Below are positions 57,970 through 64,000 of a stretch of 64,000 nucleotides of DNA, piece after piece. The notes beneath the pieces are model-generated. The model was not told the origin of the DNA, ran no database searches, and worked only from the letters and a program-made list of their open reading frames with translations. How positions within the stretch are numbered: position 1 is the first letter of the stretch; the number at the start of each line of letters is the position of its first letter. The DNA lies in NCBI GenBank assembly GCA_963798325.1, contig CAWCSS010000001.1:620001-684000 (forward strand), in the 5' to 3' direction. The position numbers and the translations under genes are program-made. The stretch is from Solirubrobacter sp963798325 (GTDB lineage Bacteria; Actinomycetota; Thermoleophilia; Solirubrobacterales; Solirubrobacteraceae).

Positions 57970-59339
57970 GGCAGCACCACCTGCACGAGAGTACCGGCGC
58001 CGCGGACGGACTCGTAGCTGAACTGGCCGCCCACCTGCTCGGCACGCTCGCGCATGGCGATCAATCCGTAGCCGGCGACGCCCAGGCCGCTGTTGGCGCC
58101 GTTGCGGAAGCCGTGGCCGTCGTCGTGCACGCGCACGCTCAGCGGAGCGCCCGCGAGGTCGATCCACACGTGGCGGGCGCCGCCGTGGCGGGCGGCGTTG
58201 CGGACGGCCTCGGCGATGATCCGGATCAGCTCGGCACGTACCTCAGGGGTGATGTCGAGCTGCTCGCGGACGTTGACCTGGACCTCGAGGTCGCATTCGT
58301 TGGCCAGCCGCGCGCCGAGGCGCTCCAGCGCGACGTCCAGGGGCTCGTGGGCGGGCGGGACGAGCGCCTCGATCGCGCGCCGCGAATCCTCCAGCGCGCG
58401 GTCGGCGGCGTCGAGGATGTCGGTGCCGTCGGCGGTCATCGACAGGCGGCCGGCGCGACGGCGGATGAAGGCCAGTTCCTGGGCCACGCCGTCGTGCAAC
58501 TCGCGCGCCAGGCGGCGGCGCTCGTCGTCGACGGCGGCTTCGGCGCGGACCTGCATGCGGGCGCGCATCTCGTCGAGCACTCCGGCGAACAGGGCGAGCC
58601 AGCCCGCGATCCGCAGGACGTCACCGAGGTGGACGCTGTCCGCGCCGATCGGCGGGAAGAGCGCGTAGTCGAGCTTGGCGAACCCGCCGAGCACGACCGC
58701 GATCGCGACCCAGCGCAGCAGCGGCTCGTGGCGATCGCTGGCGCGGCGGGCGAGCCCGACGGCCGCGATCACGAGCGTGACGGCGATCGCGCACTGGACG
58801 ATGAGCCGCCCCAGCTCGGGACGGAAGGACGGCCAGCCGTTGATCACCAGACCCTGTGCCGGGCCGGCGCCCGCGAGGTAGGCCGCGGCGCTGAAGACGA
58901 TCGCGCCGATGGCGCCCGCGGCGAGCATGACGGTCCTGCGCCGTACTCGTAAGGGTCTTGCCGGCGCGTGGGCAGCAACCGCGAGCATCAGCATGCCCGC
59001 CAGGTTGGCGGCCATCGAGTAGCGCGCCTCGCGGGGCGACCAGACCCCGGCGATGATCGACGCGGCCACGCCCGAGGCCGTCGCGGCGAGCACGATCAAC
59101 CCCATCATCAGCCACAGATGGTCCGCGCGCGACCGCAGGCCGCATTTGCGCACGAGAAGCCCGACGGTCGTGACCGCCACCAATGCTCCACCGGTCTCGA
59201 GTGCGACGCGTAGTGACGGCGCCTCGAAGGACATCCGCAGCCAAGGGACGGCGACAACCGTCAGCGAGACCGCCCCGGCGCCAACCGCGGCAAGCGACAC
59301 TGCTGGAAGCGCCGGCCTCCGAGCCGGTCCTTGCTCCAT
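57966..59339 (-). CDS. Membrane sensor histidine kinase, NarX/LiaS-type HisKA_3
   Basis: 457 residues. Eight or so membrane helices fill the first 255 residues, with little extracytoplasmic sequence, suggesting a membrane-embedded or lipid-related signal. DERRRLARELHDGVAQEL carries His282 of HisKA_3, and a HATPase domain follows (AELIRIIAEAVRNAARHG, VHDDGHGF, GLIAMRERAEQVGG). Its stop TAG overlaps the regulator region, so the two form one operon. Confidence 0.92.
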   Translation of the reverse strand: MEQGPARRPALPAVSLAAVGAGAVSLTVVAVPWLRMSFEAPSLRVALETGGALVAVTTVGLLVRKCGLRSRADHLWLMMGLIVLAATASGVAASIIAGVWSPREARYSMAANLAGMLMLAVAAHAPARPLRVRRRTVMLAAGAIGAIVFSAAAYLAGAGPAQGLVINGWPSFRPELGRLIVQCAIAVTLVIAAVGLARRASDRHEPLLRWVAIAVVLGGFAKLDYALFPPIGADSVHLGDVLRIAGWLALFAGVLDEMRARMQVRAEAAVDDERRRLARELHDGVAQELAFIRRRAGRLSMTADGTDILDAADRALEDSRRAIEALVPPAHEPLDVALERLGARLANECDLEVQVNVREQLDITPEVRAELIRIIAEAVRNAARHGGARHVWIDLAGAPLSVRVHDDGHGFRNGANSGLGVAGYGLIAMRERAEQVGGQFSYESVRGAGTLVQVVLP

Positions 59340-59694
59340 CTAATCCACCCTCCGAAACCTCCGAACCCGGCCGGTGTTCTACCTGAAGCGGCAAACCCAG
59401 CGCAAGGGCACGGAAGCGATCAGGCGCGCTCAGCATTCTCAATGCGGGCGATCTTTCGATCTACCGCATATCGGTTTTTCGCGCCCTGCGGATGAATCGG
59501 GCCGTTGATTTGCCGATCGGCGGAAACCTGGGCCAATCATCAGTACATACGTCCAGTCTTGCCGCAAACCCCTGGACGACCTGACCAGAAGGGAAGCTCC
59601 TAAGGGGTTTGGTTCGTCAAGTGGCGGCGTACGCCTGATGTACGGGGCGGGCCTCAGCGCGAGCCTGTCTCCCATGTTCAAGACAGGCTCGGCG
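59340..59694. other. Divergent intergenic region between the histidine kinase and the ParB-like gene
   Basis: About 355 bases with no convincing gene, less GC-rich than its surroundings (CTTTCGATCTACCGCATATC, GGTTTTTCGCGCC), so promoters for both genes are likely here. It ends with the perfect inverted repeat at 59661-59690. Confidence 0.55.
59661..59690 (+). promoter_or_regulatory. Perfect 10-bp inverted repeat directly before the ParB-like gene
   Basis: GAGCCTGTCT (59661-59670), loop CCCATGTTCA, AGACAGGCTC (59681-59690). It lies four bases before the preferred start ATG 59695, so it could be an operator or a hairpin masking the ribosome binding site. If translation starts at ATG 59638 the hairpin would be coding. 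Confidence 0.6.
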
Positions 59695-60078
59695 ATGATC
59701 GATGCGGAGTACGCCTTCACCCGTGCCCGCCGCGCCGCCCGACTGCGCCGGCTGACGCGCACCCGCGGCGACCTCCCCGTCTACCAGCGCCCACTGGCCG
59801 GCAGCGGCCGCGGCGGCATCCGCGAGATCCCGCTCGAAGCGATCAGCGGCACCCTCGAACCGAGTCGCGCCCGGCAGTTCGACCAAGGGTTCCGGCCGGT
59901 CCGCCGCTCCGCGCGGCGACGCTGGGAGAGCATCTGGATCGCCGAGGAGAAGGGCGTGTCGCTGCCGCCGATCTCCGTCGTGCCGGTCGGCGAGCTCTAC
60001 GCCGTACGCGACGGCCACCATCGCGTCTCGGTCGCTCGGGCGCGGGGTGCGTTCGCGATCGATGCCGTGGTGGCGTGA
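59695..60078 (+). CDS. Small ParB-like (ParB/Spo0J N-terminal fold) protein
   Basis: 127 residues from ATG 59695 (147 if ATG 59638 is used). VGELYAVRDGHHRVSVARARGA matches the ParB/Srx-type phosphate-binding motif, and PLEAISGT-like sequence precedes it. There is no helix-turn-helix or dimerisation domain, so it is not a chromosome-segregation ParB. Similar stand-alone proteins act as CTP- or ATP-dependent nucleases or kinases. Followed by a strong 20-bp inverted repeat. Confidence 0.7.
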   Translation: MIDAEYAFTRARRAARLRRLTRTRGDLPVYQRPLAGSGRGGIREIPLEAISGTLEPSRARQFDQGFRPVRRSARRRWESIWIAEEKGVSLPPISVVPVGELYAVRDGHHRVSVARARGAFAIDAVVA

Positions 60079-60126
60079 GACCACGCGCAGACCGCGGCGG
60101 ATGGTCGGCTCACGCGGCGTCCGGCG

Positions 60127-60177
60127 ACGCGAGCGTCGAGTTTCACAACGTATACGCGTGAAACTCGACGCTCGCGT
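60127..60177. repeat. Perfect 20-bp inverted repeat with 11-nt loop
   Basis: ACGCGAGCGTCGAGTTTCAC (60127-60146), loop AACGTATACGC, then the exact complement GTGAAACTCGACGCTCGCGT (60158-60177). The loop itself contains CGTATACG. It lies 49 bases after the ParB-like stop. It may be a terminator, a mobile repeat or a recombination target. Confidence 0.85.
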
Positions 60178-60199
60178 GTCTTGCCGTGTCTGGTCGCAC

Positions 60200-60580
60200 C
60201 GCGGATCACCAACGCCGTGCCGTGCACCCCGCTCGCCGACCCAGGCACGCCGCCGTCGCCATGGCGACTGGGTGGCGCAGCCGCTGCGCGTCGACGCCAC
60301 CCGCTCCCCCGCGATCTTCTCCGCGGATCGACAGGCTTCCTGACGCTCACGGTCTCCAGCGGCGCGTCCTCACTCGCCGCGCCGTTGCGTGTCGGGGCAA
60401 ACGGCAACGCGCCAGCCCCGCTGTCCGCGACGCTGCTCACCTACACCCGCCCCGCGGCCGACATGCGGTCGCGATCGCCTTCGCAGCGGCGATCTGGGCC
60501 ACGGAACCGCTGCGTACGGGCGCCGCGTGGACCAACGCGGTCTTCACGTTGCTCGACACGACTCCCGTGAAGAGTGATCC
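60200..60580 (+). pseudogene. Frameshifted remnant of a secreted beta-sandwich protein gene
   Basis: No single frame is open, but successive frames read coherently: GDWVAQPLRVDATRSPAIFS, then GFLTLTVSSGASSLAAPLRV and PLSATLLTYTRPAAD, then AVAIAFAAAIWATEPLRTGA followed by FTLLDTTP. That order resembles the C-terminal part of exported beta-sandwich proteins ending in ...TFTLSTTTP. The 5' part is not recognisable. It may be an old remnant or a gene with sequence errors. Confidence 0.45.
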
Positions 60581-60617
60581 GGCAGGCGGCCTGGTGCGAA
60601 GGAAGGGGGACAACGGG

Positions 60618-61028
60618 ATGCGCGCCGATGAATGCGCACCCCGAGTCCGTTCACCTCAGGGAGGTCCCTTGCCCACTGGGCAACGCTCATCCACGCCCGA
60701 CGTCCACCGGGAAATCTGGCACGCCGCGAAGGCTCATATCGAGAGCCATCTCGGCGAGTACCTGACCGTCACCGACATCGCCCGTGCGGCGCTGACCTCA
60801 GAACGTCAGCTCCAGCGCGTGTGTGCCGCTGAAGGTACTTCGGTGCGCCAGTACATCGCGGTGGCCAGGATGCGTTACGCCGCGGAGCTCGTGGTGGCAA
60901 CCGACGCGTCTGTGGCGGAGATTGCGGGGCTCGTCGGTTACGGCCATTCGTCCGCGTTCATCAAGGCATTTCGAACGCGTCACGGGGTCACCCCGACCGA
61001 GCTGCGCCGTCGGCATCGGCTGATGTAG
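60618..61028 (+). CDS. AraC-family HTH transcriptional regulator without ligand domain
   Basis: 136 residues from ATG 60618, with GGAAGGGGGA upstream. After a short N-terminal tail comes the double HTH: VTDIARAALTSERQLQRVCA and, C-terminal, VAEIAGLVGYGHSSAFIKAF followed by HGVTPTELRRRHR, the AraC/XylS signature. There is no N-terminal sensing domain, so activity may depend on expression level, as in SoxS or MarA. It may control the ferritin-like genes that follow after 94 bases. Confidence 0.85.
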   Translation: MRADECAPRVRSPQGGPLPTGQRSSTPDVHREIWHAAKAHIESHLGEYLTVTDIARAALTSERQLQRVCAAEGTSVRQYIAVARMRYAAELVVATDASVAEIAGLVGYGHSSAFIKAFRTRHGVTPTELRRRHRLM

Positions 61029-61122
61029 CGATCCCGCCTACTTGTGCGGGCCCCGACTACTCCGGGTTCCGCATGGGGATGGTCGAGGGAGCACTTCCCC
61101 CAAACTCCTCGGAGGGCTGTCA

Positions 61123-61803
61123 ATGCCCCATCATGTGACGCTTGACGTCGCGGACCCGGACGAGGTCATCCGCGGCGCGATGCAGCGTGGTCATACACGC
61201 GCAGATTTCTTCCGCCGCGGCGCGATCGCCGGCGGCACACTGATCGCCGGTGGCGTCGCCATCGGTGGCCTCCCGAGCATCGCGCTCGGAAAGCCGTCGG
61301 CGTCGCAAGACGTCGAGATCCTCAACTTCGCGCTCCTGCTCGAGTACCTCGAGAGCGAGTTCTACGTCCAGGCGGTCGCGAACAACGCGCTGCAGCCGCG
61401 GGTGCTCGAGTTCGCGCGGACCGTCCGCGATCATGAGCTCGCGCACGTCGAGTACCTCGCCAAGGCGCTGGGCTCGAAGGCGATCGGCAAGCCGACGTTC
61501 GACTTCGGCGACACCGTCAAGGACAACTGGAAGTTCCTGGCCACGGCCACGGTGCTCGAAGACACCGGCGTCACCGCCTACAACGGCCAGGGGACGCGGC
61601 TGACCAAGAAGACGCTCGCCGCCGCGGCGACGATCGTCTCGGTCGAAGCGCGCCACGCCGCCTGGGTGCGGCAGATCATGTACGGCGCCGCCGGCTACGG
61701 CAACGCCCCGTACGAATACCCGGCGCCGAGCTCGCTGCAGCCGTACAAGACCATGGAACAGGTGACTGAGGCAGTCACCGCGACCGGCTTCATCAAGGGG
61801 TGA
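61123..61803 (+). CDS. Tat-exported ferritin-like (DUF4439-type) protein 1
   Basis: 226 residues from ATG 61123, with GGAGGG 6 nt upstream. A twin-arginine-like signal (FFRRGAIAGGTLIAGGVAIGG) leads to a four-helix ferritin-like domain: ILNFALLLEYLESEFYVQAV, EFARTVRDHELAHVEYL, GVTAYNGQG and VSVEARHAAWVRQIMYG. Glu and His positions fit a di-iron site. It should be extracytoplasmic or membrane-attached. Coupled to a paralogue whose start overlaps this stop. Confidence 0.88.
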   Translation: MPHHVTLDVADPDEVIRGAMQRGHTRADFFRRGAIAGGTLIAGGVAIGGLPSIALGKPSASQDVEILNFALLLEYLESEFYVQAVANNALQPRVLEFARTVRDHELAHVEYLAKALGSKAIGKPTFDFGDTVKDNWKFLATATVLEDTGVTAYNGQGTRLTKKTLAAAATIVSVEARHAAWVRQIMYGAAGYGNAPYEYPAPSSLQPYKTMEQVTEAVTATGFIKG

Positions 61804-62453
61804 TGCGCGTGTTCGATCTCGACATCGTTGATGCTGACGGCGCGATCCGTGAGACCCAGGACGCGGCCATGACCCGCTCTGACGCCGTGCGTCGGGCGGT
61901 CACCTTCGGGGGCGCGTTCCTCGGTGGCGGAGCACTGCTCGGCCTGATGGCGCCGGGCGCCAAGGCGGCGTCGCTGAGCAAGGGCGACATCGCGATCCTC
62001 AACTACGCGCTCACGCTCGAGTACCTCGAGACGGCGTTCTACACCGAGGCGCAGGGCGGTGCGGGCCTGACCGGCGAGTTGCTGACCTTCGCCCGCGTCG
62101 TGCGGGCGCACGAGTCGGCGCACGTGGTCGCGCTGCGGACGGCGCTCGGTCGCAAGGCCATCAAGAAGCCGAAGTTCGACTTCCAGGGCACGACCAAGGA
62201 TCCCGCGAAGTTCGCCGCCACCGCGCAGCTGCTCGAGGACACCGGCGTCGCCGCCTACAAGGGCCAGGCCGGGAAGGTCAAGAACCACAGGATCCTCGTC
62301 GCCGCGCTCTCGATCCACGCGATCGAGGCTCGCCATGCGGGCTGGATTCGCGCCATCAACGGCGCCCCGCCCGCCCCGGACGCGTTCGACAAGCCGCTGT
62401 CGATGAAGCAGGTCCTCGCCGCCGTGGCGAAGACCAAGTTCATCACGAGCTAG
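61803..62453 (+). CDS. Tat-exported ferritin-like (DUF4439-type) protein 2
   Basis: 216 residues from ATG 61803, overlapping the paralogue's stop. It has a signal of the type SDAVRRAVTFGGAFLGGGALLG, then ILNYALTLEYLETAFYTEAQG, FARVVRAHESAHVVALR, GVAAYKGQAG and LSIHAIEARHAGWIRAINGA. It shares length, order and metal-site residues with protein 1, so the pair arose by duplication. Probably a heteromeric iron- or redox-related complex. A strong hairpin follows. Confidence 0.88.
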   Translation: MRVFDLDIVDADGAIRETQDAAMTRSDAVRRAVTFGGAFLGGGALLGLMAPGAKAASLSKGDIAILNYALTLEYLETAFYTEAQGGAGLTGELLTFARVVRAHESAHVVALRTALGRKAIKKPKFDFQGTTKDPAKFAATAQLLEDTGVAAYKGQAGKVKNHRILVAALSIHAIEARHAGWIRAINGAPPAPDAFDKPLSMKQVLAAVAKTKFITS

Positions 62454-62503
62454 TCGACCGACGACGACCGGCGCGGCGACGCGCCGAGCCGATCCAGTAG
62501 ATC

Positions 62504-62534
62504 GCGTGCCGCCTGCTCCGGGTAGGCGGCACGC
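62504..62534. terminator. Bidirectional terminator-like hairpin between convergent genes
   Basis: GCGTGCCGCCT (62504-62514), loop GCTCCGGGT, AGGCGGCACGC (62524-62534): a perfect 11-bp stem, placed between the ferritin-like pair and the leftward small basic protein gene. No U tract. Confidence 0.75.
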
Positions 62535-62598
62535 AGCAGGCCTGATCGCGCGCCCGCGCGACCGCGGCAAAGCTCACGCCGCTCCGCCCGCGGGCCCG

Positions 62599-62856
62599 TC
62601 AGCGTGAGCGCCGCGCGGCGGCGGCGCGCGCCGCCTTGGCCGCCAGCACGCCCAGCCGCTGCGCCTCAGGGCGCGAGAGGTTGCCCGGCTTGCCGCGTGA
62701 CTTCGTGACCAGCTTGCGCGCTTCGGAGCGCTCAGCCTCGCTGAGCGCCGTCCAGCCCGCCTGCAGCATCAGGAAGGCCTCCGTCGCGTGACGACGGAAC
62801 TCCGACCACGGGACGTTGCGGATCTGCTGCGGGAGGCGCCGCTTCGGCTCGGCCAT
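62599..62856 (-). CDS. Small basic protein of unknown function
   Basis: 85 residues from ATG 62856. It is basic and Ala/Arg-rich, with PWSEFRRHATEAFLMLQAGW, SEAERSEARKLVTKSRGKPG and a final AAKAARAAAARRSR tail. No signal peptide. It could bind nucleic acid. It begins 57 bases after the end of the lysozyme gene and may belong to the same transcription unit. Confidence 0.65.
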   Translation of the reverse strand: MAEPKRRLPQQIRNVPWSEFRRHATEAFLMLQAGWTALSEAERSEARKLVTKSRGKPGNLSRPEAQRLGVLAAKAARAAAARRSR

Positions 62857-62912
62857 CAAGCCGAGGGTACCCGAGGTGGCTCCCCGCGCTCGCGAGGAGC
62901 CTCACCCCGGTT

Positions 62913-63611
62913 TCAGGAGGTACGGGCCAACAGGGACCGGTAACGCTCCCGGCGGTGCGCGTGATCCCAGCCCTGGCCGTCGCCGCCCTTCTCCTTCGGG
63001 CGGGCGAGATGCCAGATGCGCTTGCGCTGGGCGCGCATCATGTCTCGCAGCGCGCGGCGGCGCTCGAGGTTCTCGTCCTTGCGCCGCAACTGGTCGTACT
63101 CACGGATCCAGGCCTTCTCGTTGTCCGTGTAGCCCTCCAGCGGGTCGCCGCGGCCGGCCGCGTCAGCGTGGTCCGCGGCCAGAAACAGGGCGCGCTCGGC
63201 CTGGCGACGGCGGACGAGGCCCGGGACGACCTGGTTGCCGGCCTTGTTCCACGCCAGCAGCGCGTCGGCGGCGGCGTCGTACTGGCGGGCGCGCAACGAG
63301 CGCCCGACCCGCGTGTCGCCGATCGCGCCGGGACCGCAGTTGTAGACGAACGACACCAGCGCGTCGAACTGGTTCTGCTCCAGATCGACGCCCAAATGGG
63401 CGACGTGCGGCGCGTACTTGTCGTTGAGGTCCTCCATCAGCAGGTCACTCGCCTGCTGGATGGTCAGCCGCGGTGAGCGCGGGCCGACGCCTTCGGTATG
63501 GCCGTAGCCGATCGTCCACACCCGCACCATGTCCTGGTACGGGCGCCCACCGAAGGGGAAGCCCTCGAACTCCTTGATCAGCGCCACACCGGCTTCGCTG
63601 GTCTTCATCAT
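62913..63611 (-). CDS. GH24 phage-type lysozyme (endolysin)
   Basis: 232 residues. The T4-lysozyme-type active site is visible: LIKEFEGF (Glu about 16), PYQDMVRVWTIGYGHT (Asp27, Thr39), then LEQNQFDALVSFVYNCGPGAIGD and LVRRRQAERALFL. The last 85 residues are a charged helical extension (RRKDENLERRRALRDMMRAQ). It cleaves the glycan of peptidoglycan. No signal peptide, so holin-like export or lysis release is expected. ATG 63611 overlaps the acidic peptide stop. Confidence 0.9.
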   Translation of the reverse strand: MMKTSEAGVALIKEFEGFPFGGRPYQDMVRVWTIGYGHTEGVGPRSPRLTIQQASDLLMEDLNDKYAPHVAHLGVDLEQNQFDALVSFVYNCGPGAIGDTRVGRSLRARQYDAAADALLAWNKAGNQVVPGLVRRRQAERALFLAADHADAAGRGDPLEGYTDNEKAWIREYDQLRRKDENLERRRALRDMMRAQRKRIWHLARPKEKGGDGQGWDHAHRRERYRSLLARTS

Positions 63612-63739
63612 TCGTCGGCGGGCGGATCGGGCGTCAGACGCGAATCGGGCTCGGGCTGCTCGTCCTCGAACTCCTCATCGTCCGGCACCAGTTCGTCGTC
63701 GGCCAGCGCCGGATCTGCGGGTGCCGTCTCGGCACTCAT
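63608..63739 (-). CDS. 43-residue acidic peptide coupled to the lysozyme
   Basis: Very acidic and Pro-rich: DPALADDELVPDDEEFEDEQ then SRLTPDPPADE. Start ATG 63739 with GGGAGGA 6 nt upstream, and a 4-nt overlap with the lysozyme start, so it is almost certainly translated. Short acidic partners beside lytic enzymes can be inhibitors, chaperones or lysis timers. That role is inference; nothing in the peptide identifies a family. Confidence 0.6.
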   Translation of the reverse strand: MSAETAPADPALADDELVPDDEEFEDEQPEPDSRLTPDPPADE

Positions 63740-63893
63740 GATCGTTCCTCCCTTGCGACAGGAGACGGTTAGGTGTGAGCCGATTCTGCGCAGATTTGCG
63801 GGTCTAACGCAAGCCGAAAAACTTTCCCCACTCATCTTTGCGCTCGGTGTACGGTCGCCGCGAATCACGACGAATCGGAGGCGAACTTCGTCT

Positions 63894-64000
63894 ATGACCG
63901 ACACCAACGGGCACCTGCCGCCGAACGAGCTCATGCCCATCCCCGGGGGCAAGCTCCGCAAGGACGCGGCGCTCTCCTGGCTGGCGATGCGCAAGGAGAT
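63894..64000 (+). CDS. Start of a probable M15-type D-Ala-D-Ala carboxypeptidase (cut by window end)
   Basis: The first 35 codons from ATG 63894 read MTDTNGHLPPNELMPIPGG then KLRKDAALSWLAMRKEI. That opening recalls phage- and tailocin-type M15 peptidases of Solirubrobacterales, which usually continue with SSYR and HGWGLAVD motifs. The zinc site is beyond the window, so the call is tentative. It diverges from the acidic peptide and lysozyme genes, which fits a cell-wall lysis locus. Confidence 0.4.
   Translation, partial: MTDTNGHLPPNELMPIPGGKLRKDAALSWLAMRKE

Noticed and set aside
59340..59637. A possible tRNA or small RNA in the gap before the ParB-like gene
   Set aside because: No cloverleaf, anticodon arm or CCA end could be formed; only lower GC content distinguishes the region.
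62599..64000. Calling the region a prophage
   Set aside because: Only lysis-type genes are visible; no structural, replication or integration gene and no att site.

Overview
The window comes from a very GC-rich actinobacterium, most likely class Thermoleophilia (Solirubrobacterales, Solirubrobacter/Conexibacter-like). This is inferred from third-position GC bias, frequent GTG/TTG starts, 4-nt GTGA/ATGA gene overlaps, F420/PPOX-type enzymes, many secreted Ig-like/beta-propeller proteins and a FecR-like C-terminal module. No rRNA, tRNA, CRISPR array or intact IS element was recognised.

An important caveat is that many otherwise well conserved genes are broken by single-base frameshifts. They are extremely dense at 15.6-18.7 kb and also occur inside the repeats of the giant gene at 6.5-7.7 kb. 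The preserved protein sequence on both sides of each break suggests consensus errors or very recent lesions rather than old decay. I give full gene spans and say where the frame breaks.

Layout. 1-13.55 kb (minus): one giant secreted repeat protein, open at the left edge. It has at least 27 'DWTT' repeats, including a core of near-identical 381-bp units. 13.95-18.74 kb (plus): a DGPF/YCII protein, an ECF42-type sigma factor, a fused phosphotransferase-M23-class III aminotransferase and an SDR, all closely overlapping. 18.72-23.1 kb (minus): response regulator, membrane glycosyltransferase, histidine kinase, CpaB-like SAF protein and a small nucleoside-type kinase. 23.2-28.1 kb: RibD-C/DHFR-like enzyme, secreted protein, Cys-rich protein, trypsin-like protease and a degenerate Rho paralogue with a histone-H1-like tail. 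28.1-33.7 kb: folP, a secreted propeller protein, glpD, a MOSC-N protein and a hypothetical protein. 33.9-38.3 kb: GNAT, a luciferase-like oxidoreductase coupled to a TreS-like GH13, an Hsp15-like S4 protein and a Lys/His-tailed secreted protein.

38.3-49.5 kb: small secreted proteins, cupin, FG-GAP/FecR-like protein, hybrid histidine kinase-PPOX-GNAT operon, a large Ig-like secreted protein, an Fcy1-type cytosine deaminase and a PGM1-type peptide ligase. 49.5-55.6 kb (minus): BNR protein plus MoaD/ThiS protein, PrmC-like methyltransferase, three-gene proton-translocating transhydrogenase (pntAa-pntAb-pntB) and a lipoprotein. 55.6-59.3 kb: PduO-type cobalamin adenosyltransferase, PAP2, HTH protein and a NarL-type two-component system. 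59.6-62.5 kb: ParB-like protein, a remnant gene, an AraC-type regulator and two coupled Tat/ferritin-like proteins. 62.6-64 kb: a small basic protein, then an acidic peptide coupled to a GH24 lysozyme, diverging from the start of a probable M15 peptidase.

Non-coding structure is also notable: two dispersed palindromic elements that form the 3' ends of ORFs, a recurrent GGGGGCGAAGTT motif at gene borders, a 93-bp repeat present twice, and several perfect inverted repeats, the longest with 20-bp arms.
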